A stretch of 64,000 nt of DNA from Batkoa obscura (taxonomy: Eukaryota > Entomophthoromycota > Entomophthoromycetes > Entomophthorales > Batkoaceae), in NCBI GenBank assembly GCA_030770535.1, contig JASVEC010000011.1, positions 1 to 64,000 on the forward strand. The letters are read 5' to 3'. The notes under the pieces are model-generated. The model had not been told where the DNA came from, searched no databases, and saw only the letters and a program-made list of their open reading frames with translations. Made by a program: the position numbers and the translations under genes. Each line of letters begins with the position of its first letter. Position 1 is the first letter of the stretch. This document shows positions 11,994-23,373 of the stretch, piece by piece.

Positions 11994-12135
11994 TTTTATT
12001 AAAAAACGTATTTGAATTTGTTAAAGATCATTTTCATAAATAGAATTTGGGCATATAATTTTTATTGCCCGAAATCTTTCATATTTGACTCTAAAACTAT
12101 AAATTACGAAAGACACCAAAATAAAGTCAGTAACT

Positions 12136-12627
12136 ATGTCAGAAGAAATAATAAATATTTTTAATGAAATTAAAAGCATCTATAAAGAGTATGATTTGAA
12201 ATTAGTATCAGGTGGCTTAGTTGATTCAAAAGGCAAATCTGATGTTGACATTTCTCTCTATTGTAAAGTTTATAACACCTTACACCACGTCTTTAAAAAC
12301 AGTACTGCAACTACATATCCTGATGAAAAAGCAACAATATATTCTATAAGCGGATATTGTAGAGAGGTAAATGTATTTGTTACAAGTGATATTAATAGAG
12401 TGAATATGGCTATTAAGCATAGAAATAACGAGCTAAAGTTGAACAAATACCCATTACTGGTTTCTGCAGCTATAACATTAAAAAGATTAGGAGAAAGTAC
12501 AGAAAGTGCATGGATGAAAGTATTAGAACTAAATGGTGATCCATATAAAATAATGGCTAGAGATGATATAGAAGATATCGCCAAAATCCAAGAAGAAAGA
12601 GTAAAAATAATCATAAATAAATTATGA
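12136..12627 (+). CDS. Small nucleotidyltransferase-fold-like protein
   Basis: A single exon of 163 residues, only 142 bp from the start of the divergent CENP-T gene. The segment SGGLVDSKGKSDVDISLY resembles the GS/GG...SDVD/SDID active-site loop of minimal nucleotidyltransferases, and EVNVFVTSD could supply the third acidic strand. The C-terminal half (HRNNELKLNKYPLLVSAAIT, then AWMKVLELNGDPYKIM) is helical and resembles compact bacterial-type proteins. The substrate is unknown. It has no introns although most neighbours have several, which could reflect a bacterial origin, but its base composition is like the rest. The coding call is fairly safe; the fold is an inference. Confidence 0.55.
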   Translation: MSEEIINIFNEIKSIYKEYDLKLVSGGLVDSKGKSDVDISLYCKVYNTLHHVFKNSTATTYPDEKATIYSISGYCREVNVFVTSDINRVNMAIKHRNNELKLNKYPLLVSAAITLKRLGESTESAWMKVLELNGDPYKIMARDDIEDIAKIQEERVKIIINKL

Positions 12628-13194
12628 ACGATATCTTAAATTTTTAGTTGTAGATTCCAGGATTTTGATTATTTTTAATTTACTATAAGAATATATTTAT
12701 TGGATTCTTACATGTTTATGTTATTACTTAATACAATAAAAGATGAATTTTGAATACGATATTGATCAAGTTATAAAGTTCATTAACAAAACAATCATAG
12801 CCTCATATTTAACATTAAATCAATTAATGTATATATAATTGACCTTTAATTTTGTCAAATAAAGGAATTACTATTTGCATTAATATCCTTGTATAAGATT
12901 CAAGATAATACTTTACTTGAATAAAGTGGATGAATTCAATATTACTGTCGCCTTAATATTTATTAGTTTGGATTATAAATTAAAACAACTAAGATACATG
13001 TAATAAATATTGACATTGTTATATTTATTTGCTATTAGTATAAGAACCGTAGATGTACCCTTGCTTATTTATTGACAACATAATTTACCAGCTCAATCCC
13101 AAAAGTGAAAACTCAATACTTAGTTTAAATAAATAACTTTAATTTAAAACCAGGTGTACTATTATAGTATCCAGATCAAACTTATTATATTATG
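12628..13194. other. Intergenic, no gene seen
   Basis: AT-rich sequence between the 3' ends of two converging genes. No ORF, tRNA or repeat copy was recognised. Confidence 0.6.
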
Positions 13195-14055
13195 TCATAA
13201 ATTCTCTGAAATTTTTAACAAGTTCCTTAACGAGCTATTTTCGCTTTCTAGACGAGATAATTCTTCTTGATAAATCATTTCATCTTCTTCTAAGTGATCC
13301 AAAATACCCAACTTGACCGAATCAGTTAGTTTTTGTAATAAACTTCGAAGTTTAAAGTTCTCTTGAGCTAACTGTGAATTTAAAAGCTTGAAAATAGATA
13401 TCGATAAATAGTAATAATAAAAATATATTAATACTTACTTTTTCTTCAGCCAAATTTGCTTCATACTTCTTTCTAAGAAGATGTGATTCTTCTAACAAAG
13501 CAGCACAACGGGCGCGAAAAGAAGTCATAAGTGTTTGAGTTGATTTTTCGTGTTCTTGGATGAGATCATCTTGATCAAGTAATTGTGCTTCTAATTCGTC
13601 AACTCTTGTTTGATATTTTTCAATAATTAAATTTATCTTGCTTGAGTTTGGAATTTGAATATCCTCATTTCTAGTTTCATTGTCTATTTCATTAATAAAA
13701 ATTAATAAGATCACTTAAATAAAAAATTACCATTAAAACTAACATCATCTGTTTGAAGTGGTAAATCGTTTAAAAGGCTTTCTCCTCTTTCTTCATTTTT
13801 CCTAATTAAGATCTAAAATAGGATAAAAGCATGTTTCATTGTTTTTAATTAAAATACCTTAAATTCACTCAAATCGGCTTTTAAATTCTTTAAAATGGAT
13901 CTGTTCTCTTTTAAACTTGTAAAAAGTTTAGAATTTAAAATTTCATTACTTTTTAACTGCTCCGGATTTTCGTTTTGAGTAAACGTCTGTTGGTTAAAAT
14001 TTTGCGAGACGTCTATGTATCCTTGATTATCTCCATTAACCCCATTATCAATCAT
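13195..14055 (-). CDS. SIKE/FGFR1OP2-like coiled-coil protein
   Basis: Four exons, 13858-14055, 13731-13812, 13439-13683 and 13195-13386, give about 238 residues. Most of the protein is predicted coiled coil: KYQTRVDELEAQLLDQDDLI, then SFRARCAALLEESHLLRKKY, and a C-terminal ESENSSLRNLLKISENL. The ending LR-x-LL-x-IS and the helical layout resemble the SIKE/FGFR1OP2 family, which are STRIPAK-associated scaffolds. Coiled coils give weak family evidence, so this is a moderate call. It is divergent from the NMT gene, with 361 bp between the starts. Confidence 0.5.
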
Positions 14056-14416
14056 TTTTAATAATTATGCTGTTGAAAGAAATTTGATATAATTTAAGAA
14101 AAAACTTTTAAACTGCAAAATTAAAAACGAAATTTATACAAAATTCAATCAAAAAATATCTAAGTAGAACATAACAGAATTTACTATCAGTTAGGTAATG
14201 ATGATGAAGGTCGTTTAATACGTAATTTTTTATACTAAACTATTTCTATGCTATTATTATATTATTATATTATTATGCTATTCTTATTGCTATTATTAAT
14301 ACTTTTATCTAATATTCATATGTTTAATATTTCATATAGTTTCATTCCAACCAATCAATTGTAAGTTGGTACTTTTAGTCATCATCTACAAAATTCATTT
14401 AACGTTTTAATTCAAA
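14056..14416. other. Divergent promoter region
   Basis: The 361 bp separate the starts of the SIKE-like gene (minus) and NMT (plus). The sequence includes an ATTATTATATT microsatellite-like patch near 14250-14290. No coding signal was seen. Confidence 0.6.
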
Positions 14417-16093
14417 ATGTCTTCAGAAAATAAAGAAAACAAGGAGAGTAAGGATGAAAGCAATATTCAGTCCACTTCTGAAGTAAATGAAGATGGGGAA
14501 AAGCAGGTTACAGATCCAGAAAAAATAGCCAAAGTTATTAAGCTTTTGGAAAACTTAAATAGACAAACTGGCGAAGGAATACCAAGCGCCTATTTAGATA
14601 AAATAAAGAAAAATGCTGGTATACTTGATGAACCAGACCATGCTTTTTGGAAAACTCAGCCCGTACCACAAAAAGGTTTATATATATATATTAATAAATT
14701 TACTCTAATTATATATAGAGCTCCCTGTGGATGCTACCCCTGGGGCCATCCATGAAGATATTCCAATTGAAAACATCAGTAGTAAATCCATTGGTTTACC
14801 TAAAGATTTTGAATGGGTAGAAATAGATCTTGATGATTCTGAAGACGTAAATTAATTAACTTCTTTGTAACCTTATATTTAGTTTAATTTGTTTAGCTTG
14901 ATCAATTATACAATTTGTTGAAATTTAACTATAATGAAGATACAGATGGAATGTTTCGTTTTGACTATTCAAGTGACTTTTTAAAATGGTAATTAATATT
15001 AAAATTGACAATGCATTTATTTTACGTGTGTAGGGCCCTTAAACCTCCAAGTTATAGGAAAGAGTGGCATATAGGAGTACGAGTAGCTGCCACAAAAAAA
15101 TTAGTTGCTTTTATTTCCGGTGTACCAATCGAGATGAAAGTACTAGAAAAGTAAGTTTACTTTTGATTTTCATCAAAAATCTTAATTTCATTTATAGTGA
15201 AAAGGCTATGGTTGAAATTAACTTTTTATGCGTTCATAAAAAATTGCGCTCGAAACGTCTAGCACCTGTTCTAATTAAAGAGGTTACCCGTCGTGTTCAT
15301 TTGACTGGTGTATTCCAAGCTGTTTATACTGCAGGTGTTAAGATTCCTACTCCAGTTGCAGTTTGCCCGTAATTTTTTTAAAATCAATAGTACGTATACT
15401 TATTTATTTAGATATTTTCATCGTACCATAAATCCAAAAAAGTTAATAGAAGTAGGATTTAGCGGACTTGGAAACATGACTATGGAGAAAAGAATAGCTA
15501 GAGATGCACTTCCATCAAACACTCCTTTACCATTAAGGCTGATGGAGCCCAAAGATATTGATAAAGTTCAAGAACTTTTCAATGAGTTTCAAAAAAAGAA
15601 TACAAAGCTCACCCCTATTTTAAAAGATGAGGACACTGCTAAACATAGCTTATTACCTGTTTCTAACGTTCTCTGGACTTATGTTATTGAAAATAAGGAG
15701 AAGGAAATTACAGATTTTATCTCATTCTATAGATTAGATTCATCTGTGTTACATACTACTCAACACGAAAAAATTGAAGCAGCATATCTTTATTATTATG
15801 GTACTACTGTACCTAATGAAAATGACTCTGAAATTTACAAGAAACGCCTTCAAGACCTTGTTCAATCTGCCTTAGTTAAGGCAAAAGAGGTAATCTTATA
15901 GTTTTAGTTTTAGGAATATTTTATTTATTTTTAGATTGGATTCGATGTGTTTAATGGATTAGAAAGTAACCAAGGCCATTTGTTTTACAAAGAACTAGGA
16001 TTTTCCAAAGGAGATGGCTCATTACATTATTATCTTTTTAATTGGCAATGTCCTTCGCTTGAATGCAAAGATATTGGGCTTATTATGGTTTAG
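14417..16093 (+). CDS. NMT1: Glycylpeptide N-tetradecanoyltransferase (N-myristoyltransferase)
   Basis: Seven exons, 14417-14675, 14719-14846, 14897-14988, 15034-15150, 15198-15368, 15412-15889 and 15935-16093, give about 467 residues. Conserved NMT blocks occur in order: [59 protein letters not shown], then the peptide-binding [17 protein letters not shown] and [14 protein letters not shown], and the C-terminal [17 protein letters not shown]. The enzyme moves myristate from CoA to N-terminal glycines of Arf, G-alpha and other proteins. The usual enzyme ends close to a leucine carboxylate used in catalysis; here the end is CKDIGLIMV, slightly extended or altered. The N-terminal 60 residues are charged and low complexity, as in other NMTs. 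Confidence 0.96.
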
Positions 16094-16693
16094 AAACAAA
16101 CAAATATAGATAATGGGATTAAAACATGTCAACCTAATTTAACTTTATGTATTATCAATGCTTAAATTTGATTCTATAAACCATAGTAATCGCTTAATTC
16201 TATTTCATTAATAGTTAATCATAAGCTTGTATTTTACTATTTGTTTTTTAGATTTTTATACTATACTATTTATTTAAAAAGTCCTAAAAATATTTACTAC
16301 TTTATCAGATGGAATAACATCAACAGAAAATAGTATTTAATATCTAATATAGATGAAACATATAGTAAATTTATTAAATTTTTAAATTTAAAAACTGAAA
16401 ATTGAAATATATAATCAAACTTTACTATAATTATTTTGTATACTTGCTTCTTCAGATTATTTCATAGTGATAAGTTTTAATAAGTATTATTTATTTTATT
16501 TACTTTCTATATTTACTAATAAACCTGTAATACTAACAATTATGAGACAATAAAAATTTAAATCCCTTAATTTATATTTATCCAATAATGCTCGAAGTTA
16601 AACTTGTATTAGCAAATTAAACTAACTTACATTGGATAACACTGCCTTTAAAGCAAATTCAACAATTTAAATTGTTTATTTCTTATATTCAAA
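16094..16693. other. Intergenic, no gene seen
   Basis: AT-rich sequence between the NMT stop and the start of the glycine C-acetyltransferase gene. No repeat copy or RNA gene was recognised. Confidence 0.6.
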
Positions 16694-18256
16694 ATGAAAG
16701 CATTTAACTATATTACTAGAAATATCAAGCATAGCTCATTCATTAATAAATTTGAATTGAGATATAATTCTACTCTCTCAAAAATTTTACAGCAAGAACT
16801 TGAATCAATAAAACAAGCTGGTACTTTTAAAAATGAGAGAGTAATAGCCTCTCCACAAGGGTCAGCAATTAAAGTTGATAGTGAAGGTCAAAGATTAGAT
16901 GAATTATGCCTATGTGCAAATAACTACCTTGGTCTTTCTAATCACCCTGAAGTAGTTGCTGAAGCAAAAAAATATTTAGATTCCCATGGCGCTGGACTTT
17001 CTTCAGTCAGGTTTATTTGTGGTACTCAAGTAATTTTTGATATATCAGTTTATTATGATTTAATTAAAATTTCAATAGGATATTCATAAAGATTTAGAAA
17101 ATCAAATTTCAAAATTTCATGGAACTCAAGATACTATATTATATATCTCATGTTTTGATGCTAATGCAGGAATTTTCGAAACTTTATTAAAAGAACAAGA
17201 TGCTGTAATCTCTGATTCTCTTAATCATGCCTCAATAATTGATGGTATTCGACTTTCTAAAGCTGCTAGGTACAGATATAAGAATGCTGATATGAATGGT
17301 AACTAGTTTGTAACAATTATGAATAAAATCTAAACGATAAATAGATCTTGAAGCACAATTAATTGCTGCTACTGAAAAAGGTGCTAGGCTTAAAGTAATC
17401 GCAACTGGTAACTCTAAATAACTTGAAGTTTTTCAGTAACTTATTTATTTTTAAGATGGTGTTTTCTCTATGGATGGAAAGATTGCCCCCCTTGATAAAA
17501 TTTGTGATTTAGCTGATAAATATGATGCTTTAGTATTTGTTGATGATTGCCACGCTACTGGTTTTGTAGGAAAAACTGGAAGGTAAATTTATTTTTATGT
17601 AAAAAAATATTATATTTAAGTATACAGAGGTACCCCTGAGCTTTTCGGTGTGCAAGACCGTGTACATATCTTAAATTCTACCCTTGGAAAAGCGCTTGGA
17701 GGAGCATCCGGTGGGTATACTACTGGGAATGCTGATGTTATCGCTCTTTTAAGACAAAGATCTCGTCCATATTTGTTCTCCAACTCTATTCCGCCTCCAG
17801 TGGCTGGTGCTGCTTCAGCTGCAATTAAATTAATAGACACTGAACCTCAATTATTAAAAAAGCTTTGGAAAAATACTGATGTATTCCGTAAAGCATTAAC
17901 AGAAGCCGGTTTTAAAATTAAGGTAAATTTGTTACTTATTTTTGTTCATTTATTAATGTATATTTACTTAGGGAGATCGTCACCCTATTACACCTATTAT
18001 GTTAGGAGATGCTAGATTAGCTGCTGATTTTGCACATGATATGTCCAAACTCGGAATTTATGTTGTTGGTTTCTCTTATCCAGTAGTACCAAAGGGTAAA
18101 TATAATTATAGTACTTTACTATTAATAATATTAATTCAAATTGTAGATCAAGCAAGAATAAGAGTTCAAATATCTGCTGACTTATCTGATGAACAATTAA
18201 GTAAAGCTATTGATGCTTTTATTAAAGTAGGAAAGGAGCGTGGTATTATCGTTTAA
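16694..18256 (+). CDS. Glycine C-acetyltransferase (2-amino-3-ketobutyrate CoA ligase)
   Basis: Seven exons, 16694-17029, 17079-17298, 17345-17407, 17456-17582, 17628-17922, 17972-18095 and 18147-18256, give about 424 residues. It is a PLP-dependent alpha-oxoamine synthase. [36 protein letters not shown] and [14 protein letters not shown] (with the PLP lysine) are all present, as is the ending QARIRVQIS. The N-terminus is basic with a mitochondrial leader ([20 protein letters not shown]). The enzyme joins threonine breakdown to glycine and acetyl-CoA. The family match excludes ALA synthase because the substrate loop RFICGTQ and the short N-terminus fit KBL/GCAT. Confidence 0.93.
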
Positions 18257-18452
18257 ATAAAATCTCATTTAGACTGACTAGTTCCATATTTTTAATGTTA
18301 CATATTTGTTAAACAACCATTCTTTATTATATTTAATGTACAAAGTATGTACAATTAATTTTTGTAATTTAATAAAAAATTTGAATTTTGAATTAGAAAA
18401 TTTAAAAACAATCAAAATTACTTTCTTTTATAATTTAATTTTGATTTTAAAT

Positions 18453-19155
18453 ATGGCAAAACTCAATACAATCAGTACATTGAATTTGCCATCATTTGAA
18501 GAAGGATGTAAGCAAGAAATAATTGGAATTAAAGAATATACAAATGTATTCTTATTTGAAGACGATAAAGTATATAATAATTTTTATTATTATTTATAAA
18601 ATCATAATTAGAAAGATACTTTTAGGACTAAAGAAGCGTGGTTTTGGTAAGGGTAAATGGAATGGTTTTGGTGGGAAAATTGAAGTTGGTGAAACAATAA
18701 TTGAAGGGGCTAAAAGAGAGATGAAAGTAAGCAACTTTTCCAAATGTAAACTAAATATATAATAGTTGAAAAGGAAGAAGCATGTATTTCAATAAAGTCG
18801 ATGGAAAAAATTGGTGAATTAAAATTTGTTTTCTCACAAAGAAACATTGCCTTAGTAGTACATATATTCAAAGCTAATGGATATGAAGGAGTGGTTTCTG
18901 AGTAATTTATTATAACATTTATTTACATATCTTATTTGCAATTTCTATCATGGTAGAACTGAAGAAATGCTTCCAAAATGGTTCAAGGATAATATCGAAA
19001 GTATACCATTTAAAGAAATGTGGTCGGATGATTGTTATTGGTTCCCATATATCATTGAAGGAACTCCATTTAAAGGAGCATTCTATCTTGATGGTAATGA
19101 CGAAGCTACTCTTTTAGCTGCTACATTGGATACTTTAAAGACAAACTCATTTTAA
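18453..19155 (+). CDS. Nudix hydrolase, MTH1-like (8-oxo-dGTPase type)
   Basis: Four exons, 18453-18569, 18616-18726, 18774-18901 and 18957-19155, give about 184 residues. [20 protein letters not shown] followed by [20 protein letters not shown] matches MTH1 closely. In the Nudix box GX5EX7REUXEEXGU the catalytic Glu cluster is present, but the late glycine is Cys. [15 protein letters not shown] keeps the Trp and double Asp that recognise oxidised purines in human MTH1. The role is sanitising oxidised nucleotide triphosphates. The exon 3 start at 18774 was chosen because it restores the Nudix box; the nearer AG at 18765 gives a stop. The gene ends 26 bp from the convergent exonuclease gene. 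Confidence 0.88.
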
Positions 19156-19181
19156 ATAAAAAAAATAAAAAAAGATAGACT

Positions 19182-20246
19182 CTATTTTAACTTAGCATTT
19201 AATCGTATACTACATATATCTGCTAAATATATTAAAACATTAGCTATAGCCCTTGAATCATCGATACCAGAATGATTTCTCCCTTTAAACTCAATTTTAA
19301 AGCTACTGCAGATAGTTACTAAAGACGGCATTCTACCTTTAAATCGGCCCCATTCTTTAGAGGATGGGTGGTATTTTTTATAGTTGTTAAGCAAAATTGA
19401 AGAAAGCTTTTGCATATCTAAATAATCTCCTTGAAATAAATCAGGAACTTCTAAACCGTTTGCTGCTAATGTGATTAATAAAAAACGTTTCAGATCTGAA
19501 GGCCCGTGAGTAGCAATAGAAACATCAACTATATAAATTAATGTATGTTTATATTAAAAAAAGTTTGAAATACTTTTTGAATCTTCTGTATTAAACACTT
19601 TGATAAATTCAAGGAATGAATTTAAAACTTCAGGAAAAGAAGGGCTTGAATCGACAGTATGCTAAATAACGTAAACGAATACTGTAAATTTTATATTGAA
19701 TTACTTGTTCAATCCCAGTTAAATCTGTGCAATATTTAGTTAATATTGGATTTAACTTAGGCTTAACATAAGAATGAAATTCATCAACCTAATAATTATA
19801 AATAGTTAATAAAACTGTATATACAGCCCAATTTCTTTTACTATTTTGTTCGTTTTAGTATCTATAATAACTGCAGGAAATTCAATAATTTCGTGTGTGT
19901 CATCATCAAAACCAACATTTCCTTTACATGTAGCTTCAAAATCAATGCATGCGATATATCTAGTTGGAATAGCCCACCCTTTTTTATCAACAAAATTGTT
20001 TTTTTTATGTGTTTTACCACTTTCTATTTCTAGTCTTTTTCTCAATCTATTTTTAAGCAAATACTCGCCTCCTTTTGTACTCATTCCTCTTTTTTTAAGT
20101 TCTACAAGAACTTGTTTTATTTTTATTTTTCCAAAATTATCTATTAAATAAATTGCTTCGTCTTTGATATTTGTTGTATCTTCTTCAAACCCTAATATAA
20201 CATCACCCGGATCACCATTTTGTAATAACTCATATATATTTCCCAT
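19182..20246 (-). CDS. ERI1/3'hExo-like DEDDh 3'-5' exoribonuclease with SAP domain
   Basis: Four exons, 19842-20246, 19705-19788, 19574-19661 and 19182-19528, give about 307 residues. Residues around 50-75 (VLVELKKRGMSTKGGEYLLK) form a SAP motif. The nuclease starts with CIDFEATC (DED motif I), continues through VDEFHSYVKP and CTDLTGIEQHTVD, and ends with RNHSGIDDSRAIANV, which carries the DEDDh histidine and final Asp. ERI1 enzymes trim the 3' end of 5.8S rRNA and histone mRNA and antagonise siRNAs. The exon 1 donor at 19840 was chosen because it yields KIVDEFHSYVKP, the family consensus. Confidence 0.9.
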
Positions 20247-20859
20247 TCTCCAAAGTTGTTGATTTTTAAAAAAAACAAAAGAGGTTGTGAATGTAGATTA
20301 ATTGAATAAAAAAGTATTTAGAGCATAGTTGTTAAATAATCTAAAAAAGTTCAAACTTTTAAACTCAACTTTATTAAAATTGAAATAAAACTAATCCTAT
20401 TGCTTTGAACTTAAAACATATAACTTGTTAAATTACGCTTTTACACTATTACATTTGGTTTACTAATAACACCCATTATAGCTTGAGCAAAATGTCTATT
20501 AATAGTTTTAATAATGAAGTTACATTGATGGAGGCTATATACAAAAACTAGGCTTTTCTTTATATTTTTGAATATAAGTTAAATTATAAAAATATGGTAT
20601 GTAATTCTATTAGCCAATTGTTATTGTACAATATTCAACTACTTTGATTTTATAATTAATACTTGTAGGGTTTTCCTGTTTATTTAATCTATGAATGAAT
20701 AATAAACAATTTTTTTAAAATCTTAAATAGTAACATTCAATAATATCGATAACAGTTTACTTTATGGAGCACGCATATTAAATTTGAGTATTTATAAAAA
20801 CCATTGACAATTATTTTATAGCATCTAGGAGATTGATTATGTTATTTTAACATTAGATT

Positions 20860-20962
20860 ATATGGAGGTGTCTTTTTAGCTTCATTGTTTTTTCCATTTT
20901 TTAAGCGCTATTTCAGTGGAAAGATTGTTAGTAAAATTCTTAAAAAAATACATCCTCATATA
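20860..20962 (+). mobile_element. Short TIR element, copy 4
   Basis: The ends TATATGGAGGTGTCTTTTTA and ATACATCCTCATATA flank the core AAGCGCTATTTCAGTGGAAA. It has the same orientation as copies 1-3. Confidence 0.85.
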
Positions 20963-23200
20963 TTATAATTATTTTAAAAAAATCCTAAAGTCGAAAATTT
21001 ATAAATGTTTTATTATCAGAGGTAATGTGAAGGCAAAATTTTAATGGAGGGTACGGAGGTTAAAACATATAGGATGGTACAAGTAGATGACAGTTGAATA
21101 TGCTATAAATTTAGTCTTTTTTAAAAATTTCAATGAACAAAGGCCAATGTAGGGAATGGCTCTTTAGAAGAAGAAACAATACGTAGCAAAGAGTAACGCA
21201 GCTCATTCAGAGTGAGGGTATATCAGCTTGTTTAAAGGTTAGTTGAGGTGGGGAAGAATCTAATCCTATTTAATCTTTTGTTATTTTCGTCGCATTTGCA
21301 CTCCAACTTTTTTATTTATTTATTTGTTATGATTTACAATTTAACAATAAAACAAAAATCGTATTTTATCATAATTAAACAAAAACAAACAAAAAAATCG
21401 ACTTTAAAAAAATATTACACAGTTTATCATTAATACCAATATCAACATTTAAAATAATTAACCTAATCTTTTTATGTGTAAGTTTTTTAATTGCATGCTG
21501 CTAAAAGTTGTTCAGTTTTAAGATTAAAAAGTTAAAAAATTGAATTAAGGAAACAACATTTGAATGTAATAAATGTCAACTGTAATATTTGATAGTAGCT
21601 TTAATGATCAACTTTATATTTTTTATGGCATACATTGAAGAACAAAAGTGAGAGGGAAACATAGTTAAAAATGACTTATTTTTTGTTAATATTGATTTTG
21701 GGGTATTGAAAATAGATTTAAATATCTTCAATCTCAAATTTTTATTTTTTAATTAAGCATGGTAGCCAAAACGATCACGTTGGGGACGTTACATTGGTTG
21801 ATTTAATTTAATAACATCAAGGTATTAGATAGTTTAAGCTATTTTAAAATAGAAAACTCTAATATCAGAAGTAGTTGAAATATTAATATTTTCTTTCAAC
21901 CACATTTATAGAATATCTACAATTTTTAACATAATTTTGTGTGTTCATTACTTTTTAAATAATTTTGTAAGGTCTAATTGCACATTCTACAATTCTAATT
22001 TTAATTTGAGAGATTATACAAAATTCAATATTACAAATTGTATTATCTCATAAATTCAAAAGGGCTGATAATTATAATAATCAAAATATTAATTTAGTTA
22101 TTTTTTTATTAAATGTTTATATATATAATTATTATCTTCAAATTAATGTATAGCTAAAATATTTGTTTCAATAGTAAAGTTTAAGATGTTCTCACAAATC
22201 TTAATTTTGTTTTTCAACGAATAATATTTTGTTTTGAAGATTTTTACGGATAAAATTTATCCTCGAAAATAATAATCAAAGAATAATATAGCAGCTTTTC
22301 TAAACTTAACAACCTGTGTTATTACTTGAAGGAAATTTTTAATTACGAAATTAAGGTACAAATGGTAAGGAAGAGTAATTACTAATTGTTAATTATTAAT
22401 TATATTATTATATTATTATGTTATATTGTTATAAGATATATAAAGTTTACTAACAGTAAGACATTAAAACAACTATAAAAATATAAGTTGAGTGGTGTAA
22501 TTAAATACATAAACATGTTTCAGTTGTTAAATTTAGAATAATAAAAACTGGTTATATTTTAAACTAACACTTTCGAGAATTATAATCACGACTTCTATTC
22601 CCATAACAAAATATAAACAAATTGATGGGTGTTCTAGTAAAGTAAAATCTTTCAATTGTATTCCTCAATTATATTAAATAGTTTAATTTAATTGGGTATT
22701 ATATTGATTAAGTTGTAACAAGCTTTAAGTTAGTCTATTAGACCGAAGAAAAAAGTCAATACATTAATAACACAAATATTATTTATTGATTTAATATAAT
22801 ATAGTTTGTTTGATTATTATAAATTATTAACAGTTACATTTTCAATGATATCCTTTATCATAACTTTACTAAAAATAAAACTATAAATTTGTATTTTAAT
22901 AAAAGAATAAGATTTCCAATATAAAAACTTCCTTATCCCCAGATATTCTTAGAGCAGTATTTGATTGGTTAGATCAAAAGGTAATTCTTACCACTGTTTA
23001 TCAATTTTTAAAAAAGCTATTTGATAAGAATAGAAAAATCCGTTGACAATTTCTAAGTAATTTTATTGTAGGGAAATAAATGAATAAGAATTATGTGATT
23101 TGATCTAAAAATAGATTGGAACTGAAAATTGAGAGCATCTGCTCCTTAAATGTAAAGAGTGGAGCCATTTTACTCAGAACAAATAATTTAAAAAAATGGG

Positions 23201-23208
23201 TATATAAA
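23201..23208 (+). promoter_or_regulatory. TATA box of the orphan gene
   Basis: TATATAAA, 166 bp upstream of the ATG at 23374, is a clean TATA element. The interval leaves room for a long leader. Confidence 0.5.
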
Positions 23209-23373
23209 GGAAAAAGGACTAATTAATTTGTTTTTGATTTTAATAGTTTAATTAAAATTATAAACGTTAACTTGATTTATTAACTACCTAATATAACACT
23301 ACTAACCCCAGCCCTAATTAATATCTATATATTTAAATACAACTACTTATCAACTAATTTTTAAATTTTAATA

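Larger units (their letters stand above)
20247..23373. other. 3.1-kb intergenic region
   Basis: It contains one short TIR element at 20860-20962. A slightly GC-richer patch at about 21020-21250 has no ORF or RNA fold I can name. Otherwise it is AT-rich sequence without a supported gene. Its right end is the promoter of the orphan gene at 23374. Confidence 0.6.

Noticed and set aside
21248-21433. Short frame of 61 codons in the 20-23 kb gap
   Set aside because: It is AT-driven, with low-complexity Lys/Phe/Leu content and no homologous motif.
22930-22980. Exon-like stretch reading LSPDILRAVFDWLDQK before a GTAATT
   Set aside because: It looks coding but no start, partner exon or homologue could be placed; it may be chance or a tiny relic.
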